Shown piece by piece: positions 1-8,008 of a stretch of 64,000 nucleotides of DNA. This stretch comes from Microbacterium horticulturae. Its GTDB lineage: Bacteria; Actinomycetota; Actinomycetes; Actinomycetales; Microbacteriaceae. Location: the NCBI RefSeq assembly GCF_029094505.1, contig NZ_CP119108.1, positions 682,001 to 746,000 of the forward strand, given 5' to 3'. How positions within the stretch are numbered: position 1 is the stretch's first letter; every line of letters begins with the position of its first letter. The notes below the pieces were generated by a model that was not told where the DNA came from, made no database searches, and saw only the letters and a program-made list of their open reading frames with translations. A program made the position numbers and the translations under genes.

Positions 1-2
1 AG

Positions 3-821
3 GGCGAACGGCGTGTGTTCGGCACGCACAAGATGCAGGCGGAACTCGTCGATGCGTCGCGCTCGGGTGACAAGGACGGCAGGATGCTGCTGGCCGGCAT
101 GTTCGGCGACCAGCCGATGCCCGGTGACGTCTTCACCTTCGGGAAGTCGAACAGTCGCTTCGCCAAGGCAGGGCAGAAGATGCTCAAGTGGGGCGCGGCC
201 GAGGTGAAGCGGCGGCGCTGGAAGCGCGTCGACACTCGGTACGCACGTCGCCTGCCGGTGCTGTTGGCGTTCATCGGCCTGCTCGTCTCGGTGGGTGCCG
301 GAGTCATCGCCATGGCGATGTACGTGTCGGCGGCTGCGAGCGGGATCCTGCTCATGGCCGGCGTGGCGGCGTTCGTGGCTTCGATGATTCTCATCGCGCG
401 ATCGCCGCTGACCGCGGATGGTGCGGAGGTGCGCGACCATCTCGAGGGGCTGAAGATGTTCATCGAGTGGGCCGAGGCGGATCGGATCAGGATGCTGCAG
501 TCGCCGTCCGGCGCCGAGAAGACGCCCGTGGATGTCAATGACAAGCGCCAGGTGCTGAAGATCTATGAGGCGCTGCTGCCGTACGCGGTGGTGTTCGGTC
601 AGGAGAAGGAGTGGGCGCAGCAGCTCGCGACGATGTATCCGGCCGGAGAAGGGCCGTACTGGTACAGCGGCAACATGGCGGCCTTCAACGCGGCGACCTT
701 CGCGGCGGGTATCAGCTCGCTGTCGGCGACGGCGGCGTCGTCGTCATCGACGTCGGGCGGCTCCGGCGGCGGTGGCTTCTCCGGCGGAGGTGGCGGCGGT
801 GGCGGGGGCGGCGGCGTCTGA
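3..821 (+). CDS. DUF2207-type membrane protein, C-terminal part (cut by window edge)
   Basis: The frame is already open at the window edge, so only about the last 272 residues are visible. They contain a soluble segment, two adjacent hydrophobic helices (about visible residues 83-103 and 107-132), a second soluble segment, and a Ser-rich then almost pure Gly tail ending at the TGA. This order (helix pair, cytoplasmic domain, Gly-rich end) is that of the C-terminal half of DUF2207 membrane proteins, whose extracellular domain would lie upstream. Its function is unknown. The stop codon lies inside the first unit of a tandem repeat at 817-866. Family call is by recognition of the layout; no catalytic motif is visible. 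Confidence 0.7.
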   Translation, partial: GERRVFGTHKMQAELVDASRSGDKDGRMLLAGMFGDQPMPGDVFTFGKSNSRFAKAGQKMLKWGAAEVKRRRWKRVDTRYARRLPVLLAFIGLLVSVGAGVIAMAMYVSAAASGILLMAGVAAFVASMILIARSPLTADGAEVRDHLEGLKMFIEWAEADRIRMLQSPSGAEKTPVDVNDKRQVLKIYEALLPYAVVFGQEKEWAQQLATMYPAGEGPYWYSGNMAAFNAATFAAGISSLSATAASSSSTSGGSGGGGFSGGGGGGGGGGGV

Positions 822-866
822 TCCTGCGTCTGATCCTGCGTCTGCTCCCCGTGTCTGCTCCCCGCG
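817..866. repeat. 12-13 nt tandem repeat, four units
   Basis: Two perfect copies of TCTGATCCTGCG (817-828, 829-840) are followed by two 13-nt variants beginning TCTGCTCCCCG (841-853, 854-866). The motif CTGATCC then recurs in looser form down to about 950. The first unit overlaps the TGA of the upstream gene. The array is short, has no unique spacers, and looks like a slippage-type repeat. Confidence 0.8.
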
Positions 867-1195
867 TGTGGTTCCCGGGCCTGATCCCGGGTGTAGGTGC
901 GGGGCCTGATTCAGAGGTCTGATCCCGGGTTGATCCAGGGCTGATCCCGTGATGTTTGTGCGGCACCCGTCCGGCGCAGAGTTCTCGGTTACCGAGCGGC
1001 GCTTCGTCTCGCTGTTCTCGCTCAGTACGGGTCTTGGCGCGTCGACGCGGTCTGGCCGCGTTCGGGTTCTTGGCTGTTGAGCGAGCGCCGCAGGGGCGAG
1101 CGTCATAAGCGCGAGTCGAAGCGACTCGTGAGCAGCCGTATCGATCCTGGAATCGGCCGAACCGATGGCGGCGTGGTGGTTGGTCGGCGCGGGCG
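822..1195. other. Gene-free spacer with REP-like palindromic elements
   Basis: No convincing gene is seen here. After the CTGATCC-rich stretch there is GCGCTTCGTCTCGCTGTTCT at 999-1018 (element continuing to 1024) and, in opposite orientation, TTGAGCGAGCGCCGC at 1077-1091 (continuing to 1104). The same kind of element occurs at 26051-26088. The family appears to be a TTGAGCGA...GCAGCG...GAGACG-type intergenic repeat. The spacer separates the convergent ends of the DUF2207-type gene and the DUF222/HNH gene, so it may also act as a bidirectional terminator. Confidence 0.5.
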
Positions 1196-2752
1196 TCACG
1201 TGCGTCTGATCTGTTCGGTGGCGGGTGCTCTTGTTCTGCTGCTGTTGAGTCGTCTGCGGAGTGTGTTGCGGGCTCGGTGGAGGGACCCGTGGGTGGGTCG
1301 CCAGGTGTCGGTGGGGTCGAGGTTGCGTGGTGCGCGTACCTGGGGGAGTCCGTCTACCATTCGGATTTGCCATCCGCTGGTTTCGATGGTGCGGTGGTGC
1401 CACCAGCACAGGGGGACGCCGTTGTCGACGTGGGTGGGTCCGCCTTTGCTGTGGGGGATGACGTGGTGGATTTCGCACCAGGTGGCGGGCATGTTGCATC
1501 CGGGGATGATGCAGGTCCCGTCGCGGGCGATGATGGCTTTGCGTTGGTTGGCGTTGAAGGTGCGGTTCGGGGTGCCCAGGGCGATGATGCGCCCGTCGGT
1601 GCCGAAGAGCAGGTGTTGGGTGCCGGCGTTGCAGGCGGCTTGGCGGGCGACGAAGGCGGGGACGGTGCAGTCGGTGCCGTTGATGAATCCGACACTCTCC
1701 TCACCCTCCCGGTCCCGGTCACGGTCCTGGTCGTGGTCGTCGTGTTCGCTGGTGTCGTGGCGGTCGGGGTGCAGGTCGTTGTCGTCGATGGTGATGACCG
1801 TGACGGGCGCGGCGCCACCCAGGGTGGGTGCGTCGGCCGAGCGTACGGCGATGTTCAGGATGGTGGCGAGCACGTCGTGCAGTTTCTGCGCATGTGTGCG
1901 GGGGTCCCGGGGCTCGTCGTGGGTGTGCGCCTCACCCTCGGGGTTCTCGCTGAAGGCCACACCGCCGGAGGGGTCGGGAAGGGTGGTGACGCGGGGGTTG
2001 GTCATCGCGTCGGAGAGGTGGCGGAACTGTTCGTAGATGTCGGAGAGGATCCATCCGTTGACCGGGCGGATGCCGCCCTGGTCGGGGCCGAACCGGAGCG
2101 CGCGTTTGCGGGCGGCGCGCTCGAAGTCGGGGAGGGTGCCGTCGGGGTCGAGGACCAGTTCCCAGACTTTGGCTTGGATGCGGGTCTCATCGGCGGTGCA
2201 TGCCGGTGCCTGGTCGGTGCTGTTGCCGGTGGCTGCGGCGGTCAGTTCGTACTCGGCCGCAGCCCACTGGGCAGGGTCGGTGCGATCGGCGATCGGGTTC
2301 AGAATGCTGGTGATCGCGGTGATTGAGTCGACCCCGATGCCCCCGTCGATGAGTGCTTCCCGCACGGTGAGGAACCGGGCCGGCAGCGGCTGTCCGGTCA
2401 ACGTAGTGCGGACAGCGACCGCCCGGCCCTGCCGGATCCGGGCCCGCGCTGTGGAAGACGCGATCCCGGTGACCCGGCACAGCAGATCCGCGGCGGTCGA
2501 GCACCCGGACCGGGCAGACAGGCGCTCTTCCCCCAGTTCGGTGCGGGAGCGGTCATCGACCTCGGCGGCGGTGGTGATCCGTAGCGCGTCGACGCGCCGG
2601 CCGAGTGCTTCGGTGACCCGGGTCAGTTCGAGCAGTTCGGTGTCGGACAGGGTCCGCACCGCGTCGGCCGCGAGCGATTCATGCACGATGTCACTCAGCG
2701 TGCTGTCGAGACCGGTGAGGGTCTCGATCAGGTCCGCGGGTGCCGTGTTCAT
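1196..2752 (-). CDS. DUF222 / 13E12-type HNH endonuclease-like protein
   Basis: 518 residues. The N-terminal about 300 residues are the helical, Arg/Ala/Thr-rich DUF222 (13E12 repeat) region. The C-terminal part carries a Cys-containing HNH motif: CIIPGC, then CEIHHVIPHSKGG (Cys at about residue 426) and CWWHH. HNH domains bind a metal and nick or cut DNA. Proteins of this kind occur in many copies in Microbacteriaceae and mycobacteria, where their role is not settled; a mobile or homing origin is often suspected. The segment around residue 340 has a low-complexity Asp/Arg/His run. No inverted repeats or target duplications were seen around it. CATGAT 6 nt before the ATG may be a leaderless -10. 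Confidence 0.88.
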   Translation of the reverse strand: MNTAPADLIETLTGLDSTLSDIVHESLAADAVRTLSDTELLELTRVTEALGRRVDALRITTAAEVDDRSRTELGEERLSARSGCSTAADLLCRVTGIASSTARARIRQGRAVAVRTTLTGQPLPARFLTVREALIDGGIGVDSITAITSILNPIADRTDPAQWAAAEYELTAAATGNSTDQAPACTADETRIQAKVWELVLDPDGTLPDFERAARKRALRFGPDQGGIRPVNGWILSDIYEQFRHLSDAMTNPRVTTLPDPSGGVAFSENPEGEAHTHDEPRDPRTHAQKLHDVLATILNIAVRSADAPTLGGAAPVTVITIDDNDLHPDRHDTSEHDDHDQDRDRDREGEESVGFINGTDCTVPAFVARQAACNAGTQHLLFGTDGRIIALGTPNRTFNANQRKAIIARDGTCIIPGCNMPATWCEIHHVIPHSKGGPTHVDNGVPLCWWHHRTIETSGWQIRMVDGLPQVRAPRNLDPTDTWRPTHGSLHRARNTLRRRLNSSRTRAPATEQIRRT

Positions 2753-2951
2753 GCTTCCATCATGCCGCCCACCACCGACATTGGAACGCGACGAATCCCA
2801 GATCAGCTCTGATATCTGTGGACAACTCGGGAAGGTCCGGAATCGAGGCTGCTTGTGGAGGAGTCGATGCGCTTCACCGACCTTCTAGTGAGTGAAACAA
2901 GGAGACGGACGCCCAACGCCGGAGCCACGCCGGGCCCGCGACATCCCGCAC

Positions 2952-4400
2952 TCAGAACGGATACCCCTCCACCCGACTCTGCATCGTGACCCACTGCGTT
3001 TCGGTGAACGTGTCGAGGTTCGCGCGCGGTCCGCCGAAGCGTCCGCCGACGCCCGAGGCCTTCGACCCTCCGAACGGGATCACGGCTTCGTCGTCCACCG
3101 TCGCATCGTTGATGTGCACGGCGCCCGATTCGATCCGGTCGCACAGCTCGTACGCGGCGTACGGGTTCGACGTGATGATCGACACCGACAGTCCGTACTC
3201 CGATGCGTTGATTACGTCGATCGCCTCGTCGACGTCGTCGTAGACCTGGATCGGTGCGACCGGCCCGAAGATCTCCTCAGCCCAGGCGGGGTTGTCGGTC
3301 GCGACATCCGTCAGTACCGTCGGCCGGTAGAACAGTCCCTCGTACTCGCCGCCCACGGCGAGCGTCGCACCGTGCTCGACGGCGGCCGTGACATACCCGT
3401 GCACGCGATCGCGCTGCTTCTCGTCGATGACCGGACCCAGCGGCATCCCTTCTTCCGGATCTCCGACCGGGATGCCGCGTGCCTTCTCCGTGAGTGCAGC
3501 GATGTACTCGTCAGCCTGGGAGCGGTGCACGAGATGCCGCCCCGTGGTCATGCAGATCTGCCCCTGATGCAGGAACGACCCCCACGCGCCGATCGAGGCC
3601 GCCGCGTGTACGTCGGCGTCGGGCAGCACGAGCATCGCGTTGTTTCCACCGAGCTCGAGATGCACCCGCTTCAAGAGGGGCGCGGCCGCCTCGCCGATCT
3701 TGCGGCCGGCGGGCGTCGATCCGGTGAACGAGATGCACGGCACTCCGGGATGCGCGACCAAGGCTGCGCCGAGCTCGCCGCCGCCCGGCAGCACGTGCAG
3801 CACGCCCTGCGGCAGGCCCGCCTCTTCGAACAGCGCGGCCAGGGCCAAACCGCCCGAGACCGAGGTGCGCGGATCGGGCTTGAGAATGACCGCGTTGCCC
3901 AACGCGAGCGCGGGAGCGACCGAGCGCATCGACAGTATCGCGGGAAAGTTGAACGGCGAGATCACCCCGACGACGCCGAGCGGCACGCGCCGGGCGATCG
4001 AGGTGCGGTCTTTGACGCTGCGCAGCAGTTCGCCGTAGGGGTGGGATGCCAGAGCCGCCGCCTCCTGCAACTCGCTGATGACCAGCCCGGCTTCGAAATC
4101 AGCCTTGCCGCGGCCCGATCCGCTCTCGGGGATCAAAACGTCCGTCAGCCGGGCGGGGTCGGCCTCGAGCAGCTGCGCCGCCTTCAACATGACGGCGGCG
4201 CGGGTGGCGTAGGGCGCCTTCGCCCAGTCCTTCTGCGCGGCCGTCGCCGAGGCCACGGCGCGGTCGAGGTCGGTGGCATCGGCCTGTGCGACGGTGTCGA
4301 TGACGGCGCCGGTCGCCGGTGCCGTGACGGTGAGCGGCGCACCGGCGCCCGCGCGCCAGCCGTCGGAGAAGAGGGCGTTGTGCCAGGGGGAGGTGCTCAT
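2952..4400 (-). CDS. NAD(P)-dependent aldehyde dehydrogenase, benzaldehyde dehydrogenase-like
   Basis: 482 residues from the ATG at 4400; the frame is open further upstream but homologues begin near this Met. It oxidises an aldehyde to its acid with NAD(P)+. Visible are the cofactor-binding SPFNFPAI and FTGSTPAGRKIG, the general base in LELGG (Glu249) and the nucleophile in GQIC (Cys283), so the active site is complete. The RVPLGVVGVISPFNFP/ILKPDPRTS signature resembles bacterial benzaldehyde dehydrogenases, but the substrate is not certain. It stands alone, 310 nt downstream of the LtrA-like gene, with a possible promoter-operator at 4675-4700 and a hairpin in the leader. Confidence 0.9.
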   Translation of the reverse strand: MSTSPWHNALFSDGWRAGAGAPLTVTAPATGAVIDTVAQADATDLDRAVASATAAQKDWAKAPYATRAAVMLKAAQLLEADPARLTDVLIPESGSGRGKADFEAGLVISELQEAAALASHPYGELLRSVKDRTSIARRVPLGVVGVISPFNFPAILSMRSVAPALALGNAVILKPDPRTSVSGGLALAALFEEAGLPQGVLHVLPGGGELGAALVAHPGVPCISFTGSTPAGRKIGEAAAPLLKRVHLELGGNNAMLVLPDADVHAAASIGAWGSFLHQGQICMTTGRHLVHRSQADEYIAALTEKARGIPVGDPEEGMPLGPVIDEKQRDRVHGYVTAAVEHGATLAVGGEYEGLFYRPTVLTDVATDNPAWAEEIFGPVAPIQVYDDVDEAIDVINASEYGLSVSIITSNPYAAYELCDRIESGAVHINDATVDDEAVIPFGGSKASGVGGRFGGPRANLDTFTETQWVTMQSRVEGYPF

Positions 4401-4521
4401 ATGCCGAGCCTCACACTCCGCACGCGGCAGGGCAACCTCTTCGGCGGTGCGCAACGGCGTCCGGTGCACGGTGAGAAGAAGGCGCTTCTGCGGTGCCGGC
4501 AGGGGATGCCGCAGACAGAGT

Positions 4522-4555
4522 AAGGGCCGGTCGGAGAGGCTCTCGACCGGCCCTT
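4522..4555 (-). terminator. Strong hairpin, probable terminator of the LtrA operon or ALDH leader element
   Basis: AAGGGCCGGTCG (4522-4533) and CGACCGGCCCTT (4544-4555) form a perfect 12-bp stem with a 10-nt loop. It lies 155 nt past the stop of the LtrA-like gene and 122 nt before the aldehyde dehydrogenase start, both read leftward. No U-run follows, which is usual for actinobacterial terminators. If the promoter at 4675-4700 drives the dehydrogenase, this stem sits in its leader and could attenuate it. Confidence 0.6.
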
Positions 4556-4674
4556 GTCCCTTGCACCAAGAGTGTCCTGCAATCACATGCCGGTGGCTGC
4601 CACAGCAAAACAACCACCGTTCGATAACTGTATAACGAGAAGGTAACGGGCGCCACCCCCCGGCGTTATCTTTT

Positions 4675-4700
4675 CGTAATTCTCATGACAAACTTGTCAT
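4675..4700 (-). promoter_or_regulatory. Palindromic operator-like site with candidate promoter for aldehyde dehydrogenase
   Basis: ATGACAAACTTGTCAT (4685-4700) is a perfect inverted repeat with 7-bp arms. Read leftward, its TTGTCA can serve as a -35, with GATAAC as -10 after a 15-nt spacer, slightly short. The layout suggests regulated transcription of the dehydrogenase with the regulator site on the -35. No regulator gene for it is adjacent. Confidence 0.4.
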
Positions 4701-4709
4701 CTCCCGAAC

Positions 4710-6080
4710 CTACTCACAGGTGCGAATCGATCCTCCGGCGCGGGTCAACCGTATCTCGGCGAGCTGATCGCTCAGCGCCACGCTGATGAGCACCGCGACA
4801 AGCGCTGTGCTGATCAGCAGCGCAGGAAGAGCGCCACCGAACAGTCCTGGCCCCGCGCACGCCGCGATGGCGACCAACCGGACGTATCCGACGCGACGCG
4901 TCGCCCGCAGCTGTAGAGCGAATTGCGCAAGAAGGAAGAGCATCGGTCCAGCGCTGACGGCGATCAGCTCTGCACGCCCTAACGGCTCCAGCGGGTGCGC
5001 GATGACGATCTCGTCGCCCACGGCCGTCAGAATGATCCCGGCGACGATGAGGACGTGCCCGTAGGTGTAGATGTCTCGCGCGCGATTGGTTCGGTTCTCC
5101 CTCGCGCCAAGGGAGCGCTCGCCGAGATCTCGTGTGGAGACGAAGTACAGCCACCACAGTGCTGCTGATCCGGTGAAAGCGCTGATGAACGCGGCCGCGG
5201 TAGCGGCATCCAGCTCACGTCCCGCGGTCGTCGCGCCGGTCTGGATGATCGTCTCGCCGATAGTAGCGATCACGATCAGCCCGAATCGCTCGGTGAAGTG
5301 GCCGGTGGCCAGGCGCCAGGACCCGGCCACGAGCCGGCGCCGACCGGGGAGTGGGAAGAAGATGCGGGGGGCGATGTAGTCGAGGGCAAGGGCAAACGAC
5401 CACAGCCCTGCTCTCCATCCGCCTTCGGCCAGCCCTCCAGCGATCCAGAACACGCCGGCTATCAGGAACCAGGCAAGGATCCGTCCGGCTTGCTCTCGTT
5501 CCACGCTCCCACGGGCAGCCACCACGAAGGTGAGGAAGGAGTGACGGCCCACCTGAATAGCAAGGTAGGCGGCAACGAACAGAAGGCCGCGCTCGCCGAA
5601 GGCATGGGGAACGGCGATGGCCATCAGCAGACTCCCGAGCATGAGGGCGATCAGCACCAGCCGGACGGGATTGGTCTCCGGATCGAGCTCGTTCGTGGCC
5701 CACGTCGTGTAATTCCACGACCACCACACGGCGAGCAGGACGATCGCCGCCTGGCCGGCTCCCACCCAGGTCAGGTTGCTCAGAAGCAGATGTGAGACCT
5801 GAGTGATCGTGAAGACGAACACAAGGTCGTAGAACAGCTCCAGCGTCGCGGCCCGCTGGGCTTCAGCATCGTCTCGACGCCGGAGGCGTCCGGGCGCCGC
5901 CGCAGAATTCTGAGCAGGTCCGTCACGATCGGCGTCGTCGACGTCTCGAGCGGCGTCCGCCGCCGTCGCCGGCGCGGAGGGCTTCTCCGGAATGGGCTGG
6001 TCGGCCACCGGTTCTCCATTCGGAAAGGTGCAGGTGTGGCCCGCGCTTCGAACGTGGGCCACAACTGCGGTTTCGGTCAC
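4710..6080 (-). CDS. ltrA: Low temperature requirement A (LtrA) family membrane protein
   Basis: 456 residues starting at GTG 6080, whose GTGA overlaps the stop of the esterase gene, so translation is probably coupled. The family signature TLELFYDLVFVFTITQVSH is present near residue 79, followed by about ten hydrophobic helices. LtrA proteins are polytopic membrane proteins first linked to growth at low temperature in Listeria; their biochemical role is unknown. The first 75 residues are an extra hydrophilic, Asp/Ala/Pro-rich extension, so a later start is possible, but the coupled GTG favours the long form. It is the last gene of the dehydrogenase-esterase-LtrA unit. Confidence 0.85.
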   Translation of the reverse strand: MTETAVVAHVRSAGHTCTFPNGEPVADQPIPEKPSAPATAADAARDVDDADRDGPAQNSAAAPGRLRRRDDAEAQRAATLELFYDLVFVFTITQVSHLLLSNLTWVGAGQAAIVLLAVWWSWNYTTWATNELDPETNPVRLVLIALMLGSLLMAIAVPHAFGERGLLFVAAYLAIQVGRHSFLTFVVAARGSVEREQAGRILAWFLIAGVFWIAGGLAEGGWRAGLWSFALALDYIAPRIFFPLPGRRRLVAGSWRLATGHFTERFGLIVIATIGETIIQTGATTAGRELDAATAAAFISAFTGSAALWWLYFVSTRDLGERSLGARENRTNRARDIYTYGHVLIVAGIILTAVGDEIVIAHPLEPLGRAELIAVSAGPMLFLLAQFALQLRATRRVGYVRLVAIAACAGPGLFGGALPALLISTALVAVLISVALSDQLAEIRLTRAGGSIRTCE

Positions 6081-7042
6081 GCCGAGAGGGATGCCTTCAG
6101 GTGGGCGATCGCCTGCGCGACAGCGGCCTTCGCGGCGTGAGTCTTGTGCATGCTGTTGACCATCACGAAGTCGTGGATGATCCCGGCGTAGCGCACCTGG
6201 GTCACATCGACGCCGGCACGGCGGAGCTTCGCGGCGAACGCCTCGCCCTCATCGCGGAGCACATCGGCCTCTCCGTTGATGACGAGGGTCGGCGGGAAGA
6301 AGGCCAACTGCTCTTCCGTCGCCCGAAGCGGGGATACGGTGATCTGCGCCCGCTCCTCCTCGCTCGTCGTGTACTGGTCCCAGAACCACTTCATGCCGTC
6401 GAGCGCGAGGAAGTACCCGTCTGCGAACTCCTTGTACGACTCGGTGTCGAACGTCGCGTCGGTGACCGGGTAGAACAGGACCGCGCCCTTGAACTTCACA
6501 TCGCCGCGCTCTTCCGCCATGAGGTTCAGAGCGATGGCCATGTTGCCGCCGACCGAGTCGCCGGCGATCGCGACGTTGGACCCATCGAGGCCCTTCTCGG
6601 CGCCGTGCTGCACGACCCATTGCGCGACAGCGTACGACTGCTCGTTCTGCACCGGGTACTGGTGCTCCGGGGCGCGGTCGTACTCGGGGAACACGACGGC
6701 CGCGCCGGTACCGACGGCGAGGTCGCGGACGAGGCGGTCGTGGGTGTGGGCGTCGCCGAAGACCCAGCCTGCGCCGTGCGTATAGAGCACGACGGGCAAA
6801 ACGCCAGTCGCTCCCTTCGGCTTGACGATGCGGGTGACGACCGACCCGGTCGGGCCGCCCTCGACGGTGATCCACTCCTCATCGATCTCGGGCTTCCAGA
6901 TGGGCTCGTCCTGCACACCGTCGACGGCTTTGCGTCCGTCCTCCGGGGCGAGCTGGTACAGGAACGGCGGGTTCGCGGTGGCGTCGACGAAGGCCTGTGC
7001 GGCGGGTTCGAGGGCGATGTTCTTCGGGTTGCTGGTAGACAT
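6077..7042 (-). CDS. Alpha/beta hydrolase, hormone-sensitive lipase (esterase) family
   Basis: 321 residues from the ATG at 7042, which is preceded by a strong AGGAGG about 7 nt away; open frame further upstream is ignored for that reason. HGAGW (residues 89-93) supplies the oxyanion hole and GDSVGG (161-166) the nucleophile Ser163. A late Asp (EADVLRDEG) and His (IHDFV) complete the triad. It should hydrolyse short acyl esters. There is no signal peptide, so it is cytoplasmic. It lies between the short-chain dehydrogenase (118 nt upstream) and ltrA (4-nt overlap) and probably shares TetR control through the operators at 7894-7973. Confidence 0.9.
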   Translation of the reverse strand: MSTSNPKNIALEPAAQAFVDATANPPFLYQLAPEDGRKAVDGVQDEPIWKPEIDEEWITVEGGPTGSVVTRIVKPKGATGVLPVVLYTHGAGWVFGDAHTHDRLVRDLAVGTGAAVVFPEYDRAPEHQYPVQNEQSYAVAQWVVQHGAEKGLDGSNVAIAGDSVGGNMAIALNLMAEERGDVKFKGAVLFYPVTDATFDTESYKEFADGYFLALDGMKWFWDQYTTSEEERAQITVSPLRATEEQLAFFPPTLVINGEADVLRDEGEAFAAKLRRAGVDVTQVRYAGIIHDFVMVNSMHKTHAAKAAVAQAIAHLKASLSA

Positions 7043-7160
7043 TTGTCTTCCTCCTGGGTTGTTTTTCGGATCTGATGAGCTGGGTCGGTCAGCGACGGCG
7101 GCCGGCGCGCACATGGCGGTGCGCCGGGTCGCGGTATGACCGGGCGGCCGGGATGTGCGC

Positions 7161-7853
7161 TCACCAGGGCAGGGTGCCGGTGCGGTCGGAGGCAGTTCCG
7201 GTCGGTGTCGCTGGGCCGAGGGTGGCGAGACGAACGGCAGCCTCCGCGCCTTCTGCAACGGTCTGCCCGACGTTGCCGGTGAAGTCGGTTGCCGTCTGGC
7301 CCGGGTCCACGGCATTGAACCGGATCTCCGGGATCGTCTTCGCGTACTGCGTCGTGAGCATGGTGACCGCGCTCTTGGAGGAGCCGTACGCCGCGAGCGT
7401 GTATTGGGACTCCACTCGTGCAGGATCGTGCGTCAGCGCGAATGAGCCCATGCCGCTGGTGACGTTGATCACCGACGGATCGGTCCCCTTCCGCAGTAGC
7501 GGAAGGAAGGCGCGCGTGACGCGGACCAGGCCGAAGACGTTGGTCTCGTACACGGGACGCAGCTGGTCCGCAGTCATGTCTCCAGGAGCTGCGACCTCGC
7601 CGAGGATGCCTGCGTTGTTGATGAGGACGTCCAGATGTCCCACCCATGCTCGTATCGTCGCAACGGCCGACGTGACGGACGCGTCGTCGGTCACGTCCAG
7701 TTGCACGAAGTGGGCTCCAAGGCCGTCGGCGGCTTCCTGCCCGGCGGACGCGTCACGCGACCCGATCCAGACCGTCTGCCCTGCATCGAGCAGACGACGG
7801 GCGACTTCGTAGCCCAATCCGCGGTTTCCTCCGGTGATGAGTGTTGTTGTCAT
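7161..7853 (-). CDS. Short-chain dehydrogenase/reductase (SDR)
   Basis: 230 residues from ATG 7853. A Met three codons earlier (7862) has GGAAGG only 1 nt away, whereas 7853 has it at 11 nt, so the later start is slightly better. TGGNRGLG is the Rossmann cofactor site, NNAG the structural motif, and Ser (NVTSGMG) with YGSSK the catalytic triad. It is therefore an NAD(P)-dependent oxidoreductase of the classical, sniffer-like type. Substrate unknown. First gene of a leftward unit with the esterase and ltrA, divergent from a TetR gene with two shared operators in between. Confidence 0.9.
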   Translation of the reverse strand: MTTTLITGGNRGLGYEVARRLLDAGQTVWIGSRDASAGQEAADGLGAHFVQLDVTDDASVTSAVATIRAWVGHLDVLINNAGILGEVAAPGDMTADQLRPVYETNVFGLVRVTRAFLPLLRKGTDPSVINVTSGMGSFALTHDPARVESQYTLAAYGSSKSAVTMLTTQYAKTIPEIRFNAVDPGQTATDFTGNVGQTVAEGAEAAVRLATLGPATPTGTASDRTGTLPW

Positions 7854-7893
7854 CGATGTCATGCCCTTCCAGATGTTCGTGCGCGGCGGGTTA

Positions 7894-7916
7894 CGTTACA
7901 GCTAATCTATGTAACG
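7894..7916. promoter_or_regulatory. TetR operator 1 (SDR side)
   Basis: CGTTACA-N9-TGTAACG is a perfect inverted repeat, followed by AAAC. It lies 41 nt upstream of the SDR start and is the same in arms and spacing as the site at 7951-7973. It is very likely bound by the adjacent TetR-family regulator. Confidence 0.75.
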
Positions 7917-7950
7917 AAACCCGATGCTCGGAACACTAGCCATGGTTATC

Positions 7951-7973
7951 CGTTACAGTCAAGTTGTGTAACG
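7951..7973. promoter_or_regulatory. TetR operator 2 (tetR side)
   Basis: Second CGTTACA-N9-TGTAACG site, centre 57 bp from the first, 35 nt before the TetR start. The 9-nt centres differ between copies, so the arms are what is conserved. On the minus strand TTGACT (inside this site) with TAGTGT 18 nt later could be the SDR promoter, which would place both sites on or just after it. Confidence 0.75.
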
Positions 7974-8008
7974 AAACGGCACGGGATGATGACGAAGGGA
8001 CGACGACG

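Noticed and set aside
817-866. Tandem repeat as a possible CRISPR array
   Set aside because: Units are 12-13 nt and directly adjacent, with no unique spacers and no cas genes nearby.
1196-2752. DUF222/HNH gene as part of an insertion sequence or intein
   Set aside because: No terminal inverted repeats, target duplication or split host gene is visible; such genes are ordinary multi-copy genes in this group.
4411-4656. Short frame in the aldehyde dehydrogenase leader
   Set aside because: It runs through the perfect hairpin at 4522-4555, has no ribosome site and shows Arg/Pro/Ala low complexity.
7964-8008. Earlier start for the first TetR gene at 7964
   Set aside because: It would lie inside operator 2, and the first 15 residues are not TetR-like; ATG 8009 has a good ribosome site.
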